From positions 2,232,001-2,296,000 of the forward strand of contig CP091727.1 of the NCBI GenBank assembly GCA_022009855.1: a stretch of 64,000 nucleotides of DNA, in the 5' to 3' direction. Both the position numbers and the translations under genes were made by a program. Source of the DNA: Lentisphaeria bacterium (lineage in GTDB: Bacteria; Verrucomicrobiota; Lentisphaeria; Victivallales; Victivallaceae). This document shows positions 36,735 to 46,124 of this stretch, piece after piece; positions within the stretch are counted from its first letter, which is position 1; every line of letters begins with the position of its first letter. A model generated the notes under the pieces. It was not told the DNA's origin. It was given only the letters and a program-made list of their open reading frames with translations, and ran no database searches.

Positions 36735-37442
36735 ATGAAAAATCTGCTGCTGGAAAAAACTTTCCGGGTTCTCGAACTGGCCGCGTCCGCGGAGAAGCCG
36801 GTTTCTCTCAAGCAGTTGAGTGAAGCAACCGCGATTCCTCCGAGTACGCTGTCGCGGATCGCCGCCGACCTGGTCGAGGCCGGATATCTGAGCCGCTCCG
36901 GACCGCGCCGGTTTGAACCGGCTCCCGGTCTCATTCTGCTGGGGCAGAACGCTCTCTACAACTCCCCGCTTCCGCATGTGGCCAATCCGTTGATCCGGAG
37001 CCGGGCGGAATCTCTCGGCGTCAACGGCGCGCTGGCGGGCATGCAGAACGGCCAGCTGGTCTACCTCTACCGCAGCGATCTTTACGGGCCGGACCAGATC
37101 AATGGAATGCCTTGTCGAGTTCCTCCCGGGCGTTCCTACATCGCACTGGCGATTCTGGTGATGGAAAATGGCGCAGACGAGGGAGCGGATCGGTTCCTCC
37201 AGCTGGAATCGCGCCGACTCCCGGAGGCGCAAGTTCACCATCTCGCGGCGTCGGTCGCCGAACACGGTTATCTGCATCAGGTCGAGGAGAACGGTTGCTG
37301 GAATATCTGTTTCCCGATCGAATACCGCCGCGCATTTTACGGAATTTCCCTCTATGGTCGAAAAGGGCAGGGGGGCAGTCCCGACCGTCTGCTCTTCGAG
37401 GCGGCTCTGCTCACGTCCAAAATCCGCAACGCCCTCTCCTGA
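36735..37442 (+). CDS. IclR-family transcriptional regulator
   Basis: The N-terminal winged helix (LEKTFRVLELAASAEKPVSLKQLSE, IPPSTLSRIAADLVEAGYL) is followed by an IclR effector-like domain (NPLIRSRAESLGVNGALAGM, LVYLYRSDLY, RVPPGRSYIALAIL, GYLHQVEENGCWNICFPIE). It is 235 residues and unbroken. IclR proteins sense small metabolites and control nearby catabolic genes. Its target here may be the oppositely oriented polysaccharide cassette. GGAG abuts the ATG at 36735, which is tighter than usual, so the true start could differ by a few codons. Confidence 0.78.
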   Translation: MKNLLLEKTFRVLELAASAEKPVSLKQLSEATAIPPSTLSRIAADLVEAGYLSRSGPRRFEPAPGLILLGQNALYNSPLPHVANPLIRSRAESLGVNGALAGMQNGQLVYLYRSDLYGPDQINGMPCRVPPGRSYIALAILVMENGADEGADRFLQLESRRLPEAQVHHLAASVAEHGYLHQVEENGCWNICFPIEYRRAFYGISLYGRKGQGGSPDRLLFEAALLTSKIRNALS

Positions 37443-37461
37443 AACGATCGGTTCAGCAAAC

Positions 37462-37499
37462 AAAAACGGCCGCCTTTCCGCAGTCCGGAAAGGCGGCCG
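37462..37499 (-). terminator. Strong terminator at the end of rny
   Basis: A perfect 14-bp stem (arms 37467-37480 and 37486-37499, CGGCCGCCTTTCCG) with a five-base loop is followed on the minus strand by five T. It also lies 24 bases after the IclR gene and may act in both directions. Confidence 0.88.
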
Positions 37500-37516
37500 A
37501 ATGATTTCCAAACCGG

Positions 37517-39085
37517 CTACTTGGCGTATTCGACCGAACGGGTCTCGCGGATGATCGTCACCTTGATCTGACCGGGGTAGGTCATCTCCTTTTCGATCCT
37601 CGCGCAGATATCTCTGGCCAGCATCTGAGCCTCTCCCTCACTGACCTTTTCCGGCGTCACCACCACGCGGATCTCGCGGCCGGCCTGCAGGGCAAAGCAG
37701 GATTCCACCCCGGAGAATTCATGCGCAATCGCTTCCAGCTGTTCCAACCGCTTGAGGTAGAGTTCAGTGGTCTCGCTGCGGGCTCCCGGACGAGAGGCGC
37801 TCAGCGTGTCACAGGCGCTGATCAGAATGTCGTACAAACTCTCCGGTTCCACTTCGCCGTGGTGCGCCGCCACCGCGTGGACAACATCTTTCGCCTCATT
37901 GTGCTTGCGCAGCAGATCCGCACCGATCTGGGCGTGCGGCCCCTCCACCTCGTGGTCGATCGCCTTGCCGAGGTCGTGGAAGAGACCGATCCGCTTCGCC
38001 TTCTGCTCGTCGAGGCCGAGCTCCGCTGCGATCATACCCATGAAGTAGCTGGTCTCCAGCGAGTGCTGAAGCACATTCTGCGAGAAGCTGTAACGGTACT
38101 TCAACCGTCCCAGCAGTTTCATGATCTGCGGGGAAACCCCCTGAATTCCGGTCTCGAGCACGGCGGCTTCACCTGCCTGGAAAAGTTCCTCCTCCAGCTC
38201 CTTGCTGATCTTCTTGGCCAGCTCTTCGACCCGGGTCGGGTGAATGCGCCCGTCGCTGATCAGCCGCTCCATAAGTTGACGCGCCACCTCTTTCCGAACC
38301 GGATCAAAGCAGCTGATGACCACCGCTTCCGGCGTGTCGTCGATCAGAATGCTCACCCCGGTGGCCGCCTCGATTGCGCGGATGTTGCGCCCTTCCCGCC
38401 CGATGATCCGACCCTTCATCTCGTCGTTCGGCAGCGGAATGGTCGCCGTGGTGCGTTCATAGGTACAGTCGCTCGCGTACCGTTGAATGGCATAGGTGAG
38501 GATGCGGCGCGCTTCCCGCTCGCTGCGCGCCTTCGCCTCCTCCAGCTGGTTGCGGACCATCAGACCGGATTCATTCTTGATCTCGTTCTTGAGTTTTTCC
38601 AGCAGGATGCCGCGCGCCTCTTCCCGGTTCATGCCGGCGATGCGCTCCAGTTCGTCGATCTGCTGCGAAATGCTTTTGGCCAGCTCCTGCTCGCGGTTGC
38701 CGAGCCGTTCGCGCAGGGTTTCAATCTCCTTTTCCTGCCGTTCGATGTTCTTCGATTTGGCATCCATGGAATCCGCACGACGGTCGAGCAGCTCCTCGCG
38801 CTGGGCGAGACGCTTTTCATTGTTGGTCTGCTCCCGGCGGCGCTCCTTGAGCTCCTGTTCGCACTCTTCGCGCATCTTGATGGTTTCCGCCTTGGCCGAA
38901 ACCCGTGCGTCGCGCAGAATGTGCTCCGCTTCCCGCTCGGCGTCGCTGCGAATCTTGTCCGCCGTGCGCGATGCCGAATCCTTCTGCAGCTTTTGAATCC
39001 AGTTGTTGAGCATGATCCCCGCCGCAATTCCGATTGCGGCAAAAATACATGCGACGGCGATCAACGCCCACAAATTGCTTTCCAT
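37517..39085 (-). CDS. rny: Ribonuclease Y
   Basis: This is a membrane-anchored endonuclease that initiates mRNA decay. An N-terminal helix (LIAVACIFAAIGIAAGIMLN) is followed by a long coiled coil (about residues 30-200), then a KH domain (GRIIGREGRNIRAIEAATGVSILID) and an HD domain (FHDLGKAIDHEVEGPHA, HHGEVEPESLYDILI). The C-terminus ends PGQIKVTIIRETRSVEYAK as in the family. 522 residues, intact. It is unusual here in having no break despite its length. Confidence 0.96.
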   Translation of the reverse strand: MESNLWALIAVACIFAAIGIAAGIMLNNWIQKLQKDSASRTADKIRSDAEREAEHILRDARVSAKAETIKMREECEQELKERRREQTNNEKRLAQREELLDRRADSMDAKSKNIERQEKEIETLRERLGNREQELAKSISQQIDELERIAGMNREEARGILLEKLKNEIKNESGLMVRNQLEEAKARSEREARRILTYAIQRYASDCTYERTTATIPLPNDEMKGRIIGREGRNIRAIEAATGVSILIDDTPEAVVISCFDPVRKEVARQLMERLISDGRIHPTRVEELAKKISKELEEELFQAGEAAVLETGIQGVSPQIMKLLGRLKYRYSFSQNVLQHSLETSYFMGMIAAELGLDEQKAKRIGLFHDLGKAIDHEVEGPHAQIGADLLRKHNEAKDVVHAVAAHHGEVEPESLYDILISACDTLSASRPGARSETTELYLKRLEQLEAIAHEFSGVESCFALQAGREIRVVVTPEKVSEGEAQMLARDICARIEKEMTYPGQIKVTIIRETRSVEYAK

Positions 39086-39138
39086 TTTTCCTTGTTTCCC
39101 CTGTTTTCTGCGGCGGCTCCCCGGGAGCTCCTTCCGCT

Positions 39139-39699
39139 TTAATTTTTACATTGAAATATATCCTGCTCGGTGACCACGACATCGACATTGCGGTCGTGCT
39201 CCTCTCGAGGAAGATCCTTCGCCAGCTGGCAGGCGTAGATTACGCCGACGACCGGACGGCGCGCCTCCACCAGCATCCGGTCGTAGAATCCGCCGCCGCG
39301 CCCCAGTCGAACCCCGGTTGCCGTACAGGCCACCGCCGGCGCGAGATAGAGCAGCTCTTCGGAGGCAAATTCCGGAGAGACCGCCGGCAGTTCCGGCCGC
39401 GGCTCCCGCAATCCGAATTTCGCCGGGATCAGATCCCGGGTGAAATCGTGAATCTCCACCAGTTCATAACAGCCCTTTGCCGCGACGTAGCGCGGCAGAA
39501 AAAATCGCTTCTCCCCAAACAGCCCGAAGAGATCCGGTTCCCGCCCGTCACTGGCGTAGGCGGCGACACAAATGCTCTCCCGGTAACAGGCGAGCTCACG
39601 GATGTTCCGGCAGATCGCCGCGTCAGCCGCGATGCGCTCCTCCGCAGTCAGCGCCGCGCGCCGTGCCAGGAAGTACTTCCGCAGTTCACGCTTCTCCAT
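39139..39699 (-). CDS. 5-formyltetrahydrofolate cyclo-ligase
   Basis: It converts 5-formyl-THF to 5,10-methenyl-THF with ATP. Motifs are LRKYFLARRAALTAEER near the start, PDLFGLFGEKRFFLPRY, and the ATP-binding LGRGGGFYDRML at about residue 130-140. 186 residues. The start at 39699 (MEKRELRKYF) matches the family and overlaps the end of rarA by 14 bases, so the two are coupled. The gene is intact. Confidence 0.9.
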   Translation of the reverse strand: MEKRELRKYFLARRAALTAEERIAADAAICRNIRELACYRESICVAAYASDGREPDLFGLFGEKRFFLPRYVAAKGCYELVEIHDFTRDLIPAKFGLREPRPELPAVSPEFASEELLYLAPAVACTATGVRLGRGGGFYDRMLVEARRPVVGVIYACQLAKDLPREEHDRNVDVVVTEQDIFQCKN

Positions 39700-41068
39700 C
39701 GCGTTTCCCCTCCCGGTGGAACTCCCGCAGCGCCCGCCAGTAAGCGAGCCGCTCCCGGAGTCGCACCTCGTATCCGATCTCCTTCGGTTCATAGTAGCGC
39801 TTTTCCACGCTCAAATACTCCTGCGGAACGAATCCGCCGGGACAGTCGTGCGGATAGCGATACTCCCGCCCGATCCCTTCCGCCTTCGCTCCCGCGTAGT
39901 GCGCGTCGCGGAGATGAAACGGAACCGGCTGGATCCGCTCATGTTCCACATCGTCCGCAGCCGCTTCCAGCGCCCGGAACGAGGCGTTGCTCTTCGGCGC
40001 GGTCGCGCAGTAGGTGGTCGCCTGCGCCAGAATCAGTTTCGCTTCCGGCAGACCGATCATCTCCACCGCCTGCATCGCGGCGGTGCAGAGTTCCAGCGCG
40101 CGCGGGTCGGCGTTGCCGACATCCTCCGCGGCGAAAATCGTCAGCCGCCGGGCGATGAACCGAATGTCCTCGCCGGCGTGCAGCATCTTCGCCAGATAGT
40201 AGATCGCCGCATCAGGGTCCGAACCGCGCATGCTCTTGATGAACGCCGAGGCGGTGTCGTAGTGGCCGTCGTCGCCGTAGACGATCAACTTCTGTTGAAT
40301 CGAAGCCTCCGTTTCCGCCAGCGTGACGCGGGTGACGCCCGACGCATCCGGATCGGTGGTCAGCGCGGCGATTTCGAAGGCATTCAGAGCCCGGCGCGCG
40401 TCTCCTTCACAGGTGTTCGCCAGAAATTCCGCCGCAGCCGATTCGAGTTCGACCTTTCTGCCGGGAAAGGCGCGCTCATCGTGCACCGCCCGGTCGAGCA
40501 GAATGCGGATCTCATCGCAGGAGAGCGGTTCGAGCCGGAACACCAGCGACCGGGAGAGCAGCGCCCCCACCACGTAGAAATGCGGGTTGTGCGTGGTCGC
40601 CCCGATCAGCCGGACATTGCCATTTTCGACATCCGGCAGAAGGGAATCCTGCTGGGAACGGCTGAATCGGTGAATTTCGTCGATGAAGAGAATCGTCCGC
40701 CTTCCGGAAGTGCGCCGCCGCTTCACTGCGGAAGCGATCTCCCGCCGGACATCCGCGACGCTCGAAGTCACCCCGGAGAGCCGGATGAATTCCGAATCCG
40801 AGATTCGCGCGATCACCTCCGCGAGACTGGTTTTCCCGGTGCCCGGCGGTCCCGAGAGGATGATTGAGCTGAACCGGTCTGCGTCGATCGCCCGCCGGAG
40901 CAGTTTCCCCGGTTCGAGCAAATGCCGCTGCCCGACATATTCGTCGAGCGAACGGGGGCGCAACCGGGCGGCCAGCGGCATGCCGGAGTCGCTTCCCGCC
41001 TCCGACTCCGTGCCGCCGGTGAATGACGCCGGGAACTCCGGTTCGAGTTCAAACAGATTCTCTCTCAT
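39686..41068 (-). CDS. rarA: Replication-associated recombination protein A (MgsA/RarA AAA+ ATPase)
   Basis: This is a homologue of Werner-interacting protein / clamp-loader-like ATPases that act at stalled replication forks. Walker A is SGPPGTGKTSLAEVI, Walker B is TILFIDEIHRF, and sensor 1 is LIGATTHNP. The C-terminal MgsA tetramerisation domain follows (DTASAFIKSMRGSDPDAAIYYLAKM, GNADPRALELCTAAMQ, YPHDCPGGFVPQEYL). 460 residues, unbroken. It is the first gene of an operon with the folate cyclo-ligase and has an unusually long leader. Confidence 0.95.
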   Translation of the reverse strand: MRENLFELEPEFPASFTGGTESEAGSDSGMPLAARLRPRSLDEYVGQRHLLEPGKLLRRAIDADRFSSIILSGPPGTGKTSLAEVIARISDSEFIRLSGVTSSVADVRREIASAVKRRRTSGRRTILFIDEIHRFSRSQQDSLLPDVENGNVRLIGATTHNPHFYVVGALLSRSLVFRLEPLSCDEIRILLDRAVHDERAFPGRKVELESAAAEFLANTCEGDARRALNAFEIAALTTDPDASGVTRVTLAETEASIQQKLIVYGDDGHYDTASAFIKSMRGSDPDAAIYYLAKMLHAGEDIRFIARRLTIFAAEDVGNADPRALELCTAAMQAVEMIGLPEAKLILAQATTYCATAPKSNASFRALEAAADDVEHERIQPVPFHLRDAHYAGAKAEGIGREYRYPHDCPGGFVPQEYLSVEKRYYEPKEIGYEVRLRERLAYWRALREFHREGKRDGEA

Positions 41069-41331
41069 CTTCCGCTGTACGTTTTCAATCAGCCGGAAGA
41101 CGGTCTGGCTGGCGATTCACCGACCGGAATCGGGCACAATGAAACTTTCGGCCGGATCATTCGCCCGGTCGGTGTGACTGGTCCGGCCGCACCCTTCCGG
41201 GCGACAGCTTATTCCAAGGCATGAACTGCAATGCCGTAAGTCAATCATGTCCGTTCCGGCCGCCTTCGCCGGCAGCCGCTTCCTTTTCCATCATCATGTA
41301 TAATAAAAGCGCCGAATCACGCTGTAGTATA
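41069..41331 (-). other. Long non-coding leader upstream of rarA
   Basis: These 263 bases lie between a promoter on the minus strand and the rarA start and hold no open frame of note. They can fold: CGCCCGG and CCGGGCG (about 41162-41202) pair, and an alternative pairing of CGGCCGGA with TCCGGCCG also exists. A small RNA here is possible. Confidence 0.4.
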
Positions 41332-41360
41332 ATTATAGCATAAAAAAATCAATATGAAAA
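41332..41360 (-). promoter_or_regulatory. Putative promoter of the rarA leader
   Basis: On the minus strand TTTTCA (41355-41360) and a perfect TATAAT (41332-41337) are separated by 17 bases in an AT-rich stretch. Confidence 0.55.
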
Positions 41361-41434
41361 TGCTTTTCCCCGTTTTTCATCAAAAAAAAGAAAAAAACTT
41401 TACCCCCCGTTCATTCTGCAATCCGGAATTTCCG

Positions 41435-41466
41435 AAAAAAAACGGGAGGGATCCAACTCCCTCCCG
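41435..41466 (-). terminator. Rho-independent terminator after the pyruvate dehydrogenase genes
   Basis: CGGGAGGG and CCCTCCCG pair around an eight-base loop and on the minus strand are followed by eight T. Confidence 0.9.
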
Positions 41467-41492
41467 AACATTCATCCCGCGCGGCGCGGTGG

Positions 41493-42863
41493 TCAGATCA
41501 TGGAGTCCCAGAGCTCGATGTTCTCAAGATTGACCCGGACCGCATTGGCGAAGGCGGCCGCCATCGCTCCGTCCACCACACGGTGGTCGGCGGAAACCGT
41601 CACCTTCATGATGTCGCGGATGACGATCTCTCCGTCACGCACCACCGGCGTCGGCACCGAACTTGCCACCGCGAGAATCGCACTTTCGCCCGGATTGATA
41701 ATCGCTCCGAAGGATTCGACATTCATCATCCCCATGTTGGAGATGGTGAAGGTGCCGCCCTTCATGTCGTCGGGAGAGAGCTTCCCGGCGCGCGCCTTCT
41801 CGGCGAGTTCGGCCGACTCCGCCTGAATCTCGTCGAGCGATTTGCGGTCGGCGTTGCGGATCACCGGCACCACGAGGCCGTTGTCCACCGAGACCGCCAT
41901 GCCGATGTTGATTTTCGAACGGCACGAAACGCTCCGCCCGTCGCAGAAGGAGTTCACCATCGGAAAATCGCGCAGCGCCAGCGCCACCGCCTTGATGACA
42001 AAGACGTTGACCGAAAGATTGATTCCTCCGCCTTCAGCGCCTTGCGCTTGGCCATCAATCCGCTCAGGTCGATCGCTACCGTCACGTAAAAGTGCGGAAT
42101 CGTCTGCTTGACTGGGTCAGCCGGTCGGCGATCACCCGCCGCATCGTGTTGAACGCCTGCGGCCGCTCCGCAATCGCCGCTCGGACATCCTCCACGGTGA
42201 TCCGGCCGTTGTCGCCGGTCCCTTCGAGTTCGACCATTTCGACGCCCGACTCTTTGGCGAGATTCAGGGCGACCGGCGTGATCTTGCGGTCGAAGTAGCC
42301 GGTCGATTCCAGATAGTTCCGCACATCCTGCTCGGTGACCCGGGTTCCGGCGGCCGGAATCTTCTCCACGTTGACGAGGTAGTCGCCTGCGAACTTCTTC
42401 GCCCGCGGCGAGACCGGCTTCTTCGTCGCCGGAGCGGGCGCTGGCGGCGCTGCCGGCCGGGGCACGGGCGGCGGCGCGACCGGGGCCGGACCAGCCGCCG
42501 GGGCCGGTTTCGGAGCGGGAGCGGGTTTCGCCGCCGGAGCCGGAGCGGGAGTTGGCGCGGGGGCCGGAGGGAGCCGGGGCCGCCTTTGGGGCGGCGGCGA
42601 GCATCTCCGCCGGAATCTCCTCTCCCGGCGTGCCGATGATGGCGGCGGTGGTCATCACGGGAACTTCCACGCCCGCCGGTGTGACGATCTTGAGGATCGT
42701 CCCTTCGAACTGCGATTCCACGTCGAGCACCGCCTTGTCGGTTTCCACCTGGAAGAGCACGTCTCCCCTTCTTGATCGCATCGCCTTCCTTGACCTGCCA
42801 GGAGGCGATGGTTACGGTCTCTTCGGACTGGCCGAGTTTCGGAACCGGTATCTTGGTAGCCAT
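41493..42863 (-). CDS. pdhC: Pyruvate dehydrogenase E2, dihydrolipoamide acetyltransferase (four frameshifts)
   Basis: One lipoyl domain (VPKLGQSEETVTIASW, lysine in VETDKAVLDVES) is followed by a long Pro/Ala linker. A peripheral-subunit-binding domain (VSPRAKKFAGDYLVNVEKIP, GTGDNGRITVEDV) and the catalytic domain with the active-site HRVVDGA near the C-terminus complete it. It transfers acetyl groups to CoA. Breaks near 42770 (C4 on plus, one extra), 42567 (GGG, one extra), 42112 (one missing) and 42028 (one missing) are all repairable. About 456 residues. It lies 31 bases after the fused E1 gene. The third component, E3, is not in the window. 'Pyruvate' is inferred from general similarity, and a branched-chain 2-oxoacid substrate is possible. 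Confidence 0.9.
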
Positions 42864-42894
42864 AATTCAGGACCTCGAAGTTGTTCAGTAAAGT

Positions 42895-45190
42895 TTCCGG
42901 ACCGCGGCAACGATCTCGTCGACGCTCGGCAGGAACGCCTTCTCGAGCGAGTATGCCTGCGGCGCGATGCCGTTCTTCGCTCCGACCTTGAGCACCGGAG
43001 CGTCGAGCGAATCGAAGCAGTTCGCGGTGACCTGCGAGACGATTTCACCGGTGAAGCTGCCGATGTCGACGCACTGACTGAGCGCGATGCAGCGGCCGGT
43101 CTTGCGGACCGATTCGAAGACCGTCTCCCCAGTCGAACGGCACCAGCGTGCGCGGGTCGATGATTTCGACGCTGATTCCCTCTCCGGCCAGCTGGTCAGC
43201 GGCCTTGACCGCGTCGGCGACCGCCGGTCCCCAGGTCACGATGGTGACGTCGGAGCCCTCGCGGACCACGTTCGCCACGCCGAAGGGAACGGTGTAGTCC
43301 TCTTCCGGAACCGCTCCCTTGACGTTGTAGAGCAGCTGGCCTTCGACGAACACCACCGGATTGTTGGTGCGGATCGCGGTCTTGATCATGCCTTTGGCGT
43401 CATAGGGGGTCGACGGGTAGGCGACGTAGGTGCCGGGAATGTGCGCGAACATCGATTCGAGCGACTGCGAGTGCTGCCCGCCGTATCCCTTGCCGCCGCC
43501 GACGCTGCAGCGGATCACCAGCGGAACTTCTGTCGAGGCGCCGGTCATGTAGTGCCACTTCGCAGCCTGATTCGAGATCTGGTCCGAGGACATCAGCGCG
43601 AAGTCCATATACATGAGCTCCGCGATCGGGCGGTAACCGGTCATCGCCATGCCGACCGCGGTGCCGCAGATGCACGCCTCGGAGATCGGCGTATTGAAGA
43701 CCCGGTCGCGGCCGAAGGCGTCGATCATCCCTTTGAAAGCTTGAAGGCGCCGCCGTATTCAGCCACGTCCTCGCCGAAGAGAACCACCCGCCGGTCGCGG
43801 AGCATCTCTTCGACGATGCCCTCCCTTGATCGCATCCTTGTAGGTGGTGAGCCCGTTGGCGTCGCGCTTGGCGCGCGGCGCCGGGTCGTCGACCTTGACG
43901 CTGGCGGCCGCGTATTCCTCCGGAACCACGTCGCTGGTGCCGTCGGTGTACATGTATTTGATTACGTCGGCCGGATCCGGATCAGGAGCATCGGCGGCGC
44001 GGCGGGCGGCGCGTGCATTGCGTGCGGCGACCTTCTCCTCGAGCGCCTTGAGCTCCTTCTCGGTCATGATCTTCGCTTCGAGCAGCTTCCGGCGGAAGGT
44101 CTCAATCGGATCGACCTCCTTCCAGCGCGCCTCCTCCTCGCGGGTGCGGTATTCGTTGCGCGGGTCGCTGAGCGAGTGCCCGTAGTAACGGTAGGTGTCG
44201 AATTCGAGCAGAACCGGCCCCTCTCCCCTTTCGACGATCTCCCGGGCGCGGACGATTGCGTCGCGGACCGCCATGATATCCATGCCGTTGACCACTTCGG
44301 CGTGCATGTTGTCGTTGTCGAAACCGGCGGCGCGACGAGCCAGATGGTCGACGCCGGTCACTTCGCCGTCGGCGCGGCCGGTCATGCCGTAGTGGTTGTT
44401 GATCAGGCAGTAGATGATCGGCAAACCGAACTTGGTTTTCGCCAGCGGGCCGTTGAACTGATCCTGGCTGGCCCAGTTGAGCGATTCGAGCACCACGCCG
44501 TTGGAGTAGGCGCCGTCTCCGGCGAAGGAGCAGACCACGCGCCCCTTCATTTTTTCGTCGATGCGGCAGGTCATCGCCGCGCCGGTGGCGATCGGAATGC
44601 CGCCGCCGACGATTGCGTTCGCGCCGAGGTGGCCGACGCGGAAGTCGGCGATGTGCATGCCGCCGCCGCGACCCTTGCCGTAACCGGCTTCCTTGCCGAA
44701 GAGTTCGGCGATGGTGCGGAAGATGTGATCCTCCATGACCGCTTCGCGCAGCTCCTCGCCGGAGAGGGCGGCGAATTCCGGGCAGCGGGCGTGCAGCTCC
44801 TCTTCACTCATGTGCTTGATCGCGTGGAATCCCCTTGGCGATCGAGTCGCCGTGGCCGCGGTGGGTGCTGGTGATGAGGTCGGTGATCGCCAGTTCTGAG
44901 CAGACTCCGGCGGCGGTCGCCTCCTGCCCGATCGACAGGTGGGTCGGGCCGCGGTATTCGTAGTCGCTGATGATTTCGTAGGCGCCGGTACGGCACTTGA
45001 GGATCATCTCCTCGAATTCGCGGATCACCAGCATCGATTCGTAGAGTTCGGCGGCTTCCGCCTTGGAGATCTTCTTCGCCTTGTACTCTCCGGCGAGCGT
45101 GCCGTCGTAGGCGTACGCCGGGATCGGCTTGAACTTGAGCGTCGTCTTGCGGAAGTTCGGGCCGAGATCACTGAAGTAGTTGTTTGCCAT
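42895..45190 (-). CDS. Fused E1 alpha-beta subunit of a 2-oxoacid (pyruvate) dehydrogenase (four frameshifts)
   Basis: The first roughly 380 residues are an E1 alpha unit: YRGPTHLSIGQEATAAGV, the thiamine-diphosphate motif GDGAYSNGVVLESLN...INNHYGM and FDTYRYYGHSLSDP. The chain then runs without a stop through GLTTYKDAIKEGI into an E1 beta unit: VVLFGEDVAEYGGAF, RVFNTPISEACICGTAVGMAM, GGQHSQSLESMFAHIPG, EIIDPRTLVPFDWET and GEIVSQV. Total about 764 residues. Separate subunits are the textbook form, and fused versions are known in some phyla. Breaks near 44832, 43827, 43733 and 43128 are each one base in a G or C run. None introduces a credible stop at the fusion point, so the fusion is genuine. 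The start at 45190 follows AAAAAGGAAA. Confidence 0.9.
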
Positions 45191-45228
45191 TTTCCTTTTT
45201 CCCTTTCCGGATTCTTGTATTGATCATG

Positions 45229-46012
45229 TTACTGGGTAACCACTTCGATTTTGTTCCGTCTGAGCAGCCGGGCGAATTCCGGCGACAGTCCGCGGTCGGT
45301 GATGACGATGTCGAGGTCGCGCAGGGAACCGCTTGCGACCAGCGAGGCGCAGCCGAACTTGCCGGAGTCGGCCAGCAGAATCGCCTTATGTGCCCGGCGC
45401 AGCATCAGCTTCTTGGTGTATGCCTCGCCCGGATCGGTGGTGGAAAGCCCGTCCGCCGTGATGCCGATGGTGCCGAAGAACGCCTTGTCGATGTGGAGCG
45501 CTTCCCCCACCGGCGCGGTGAGCGGACCGACCAGCGTGCGCGAAATCGGCCGGAACTCTCCTCCCAGCAGGATCAGCCGGTGGCCGCTCTCCATCAGCTC
45601 CTCCGCCGCCATCAGCGAATTGGTGACGATCGTGAGATGCCGCCGCGCACCCAGCCGTCGGGCGAGGGCGAGCACGGTGCTGCCGCCGTCGAGATAGATG
45701 GAGTCGTTCTCCTCAATAAGTTCGAGGGCGCGTTCGGCGATGCGTTCCTTTTCCCCGGCGCGGTGGCCGGTCTTTTCGTGGAAAAGCGGCTCCGCACGTC
45801 CCTGCCGCATCCGGATGGCGCCTCCGTGCACACGCATTGCCAGCGCCCGCCGTTCGAGCGACTGGAGGTCGCGCCGGACCGTCGCCTCGGAGACCTGAAG
45901 CTCCCCCGGCGAGTTCGGCGATCGTGCGCACCCCGTCGCCGAGTGCGGCGAGAATCCGCTCTTCGCGCTCCGGAGAAAGCAGTTTGCGCTGACTGGTGCC
46001 TTGCTGTATCAT
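45229..46012 (-). CDS. DeoR-family transcriptional regulator (one frameshift)
   Basis: The N-terminal DeoR winged helix (SPEREERILAALGDGVRTIAELAGELQ, VSEATVRRDLQSLERR) and the sugar-phosphate-sensing domain (IYLDGGSTVLALARRL, LTIVTNSLMAAEEL, LLGGEFRPISRTLVGPL, IDKAFFGTIGIT, ILLADSGKFG, DIVITDRGLSPEFA) are both clear. An extra C in the run near 45904-45908 (plus strand) breaks it after residue 36. About 260 residues. It starts at 46012 and ends 39 bases before the E1 gene, so it may regulate that operon or the acyltransferase gene upstream. Its ligand is probably a phosphorylated sugar. Confidence 0.87.
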
Positions 46013-46124
46013 GATGATATAATTTAATCACATGTTTTCACTTTTGCAAGTTTTTTGAAAGAATTTGAAAGAAAAAAGTGCGGATTCCTTTGTCCGGTGT
46101 GGAGCGGGAGGTGCGTGGCCGCCG

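Noticed and set aside
36051..37511. A long minus-strand open frame opposite the XRE and IclR genes.
   Set aside because: It has no family-like motif and an arginine/proline/glycine-heavy composition typical of antisense frames in GC-rich DNA. The plus-strand IclR gene is clear.
42420..42600. Pro/Ala repeats in the E2 gene as a candidate repeat region.
   Set aside because: They form the usual flexible linker between lipoyl and catalytic domains.
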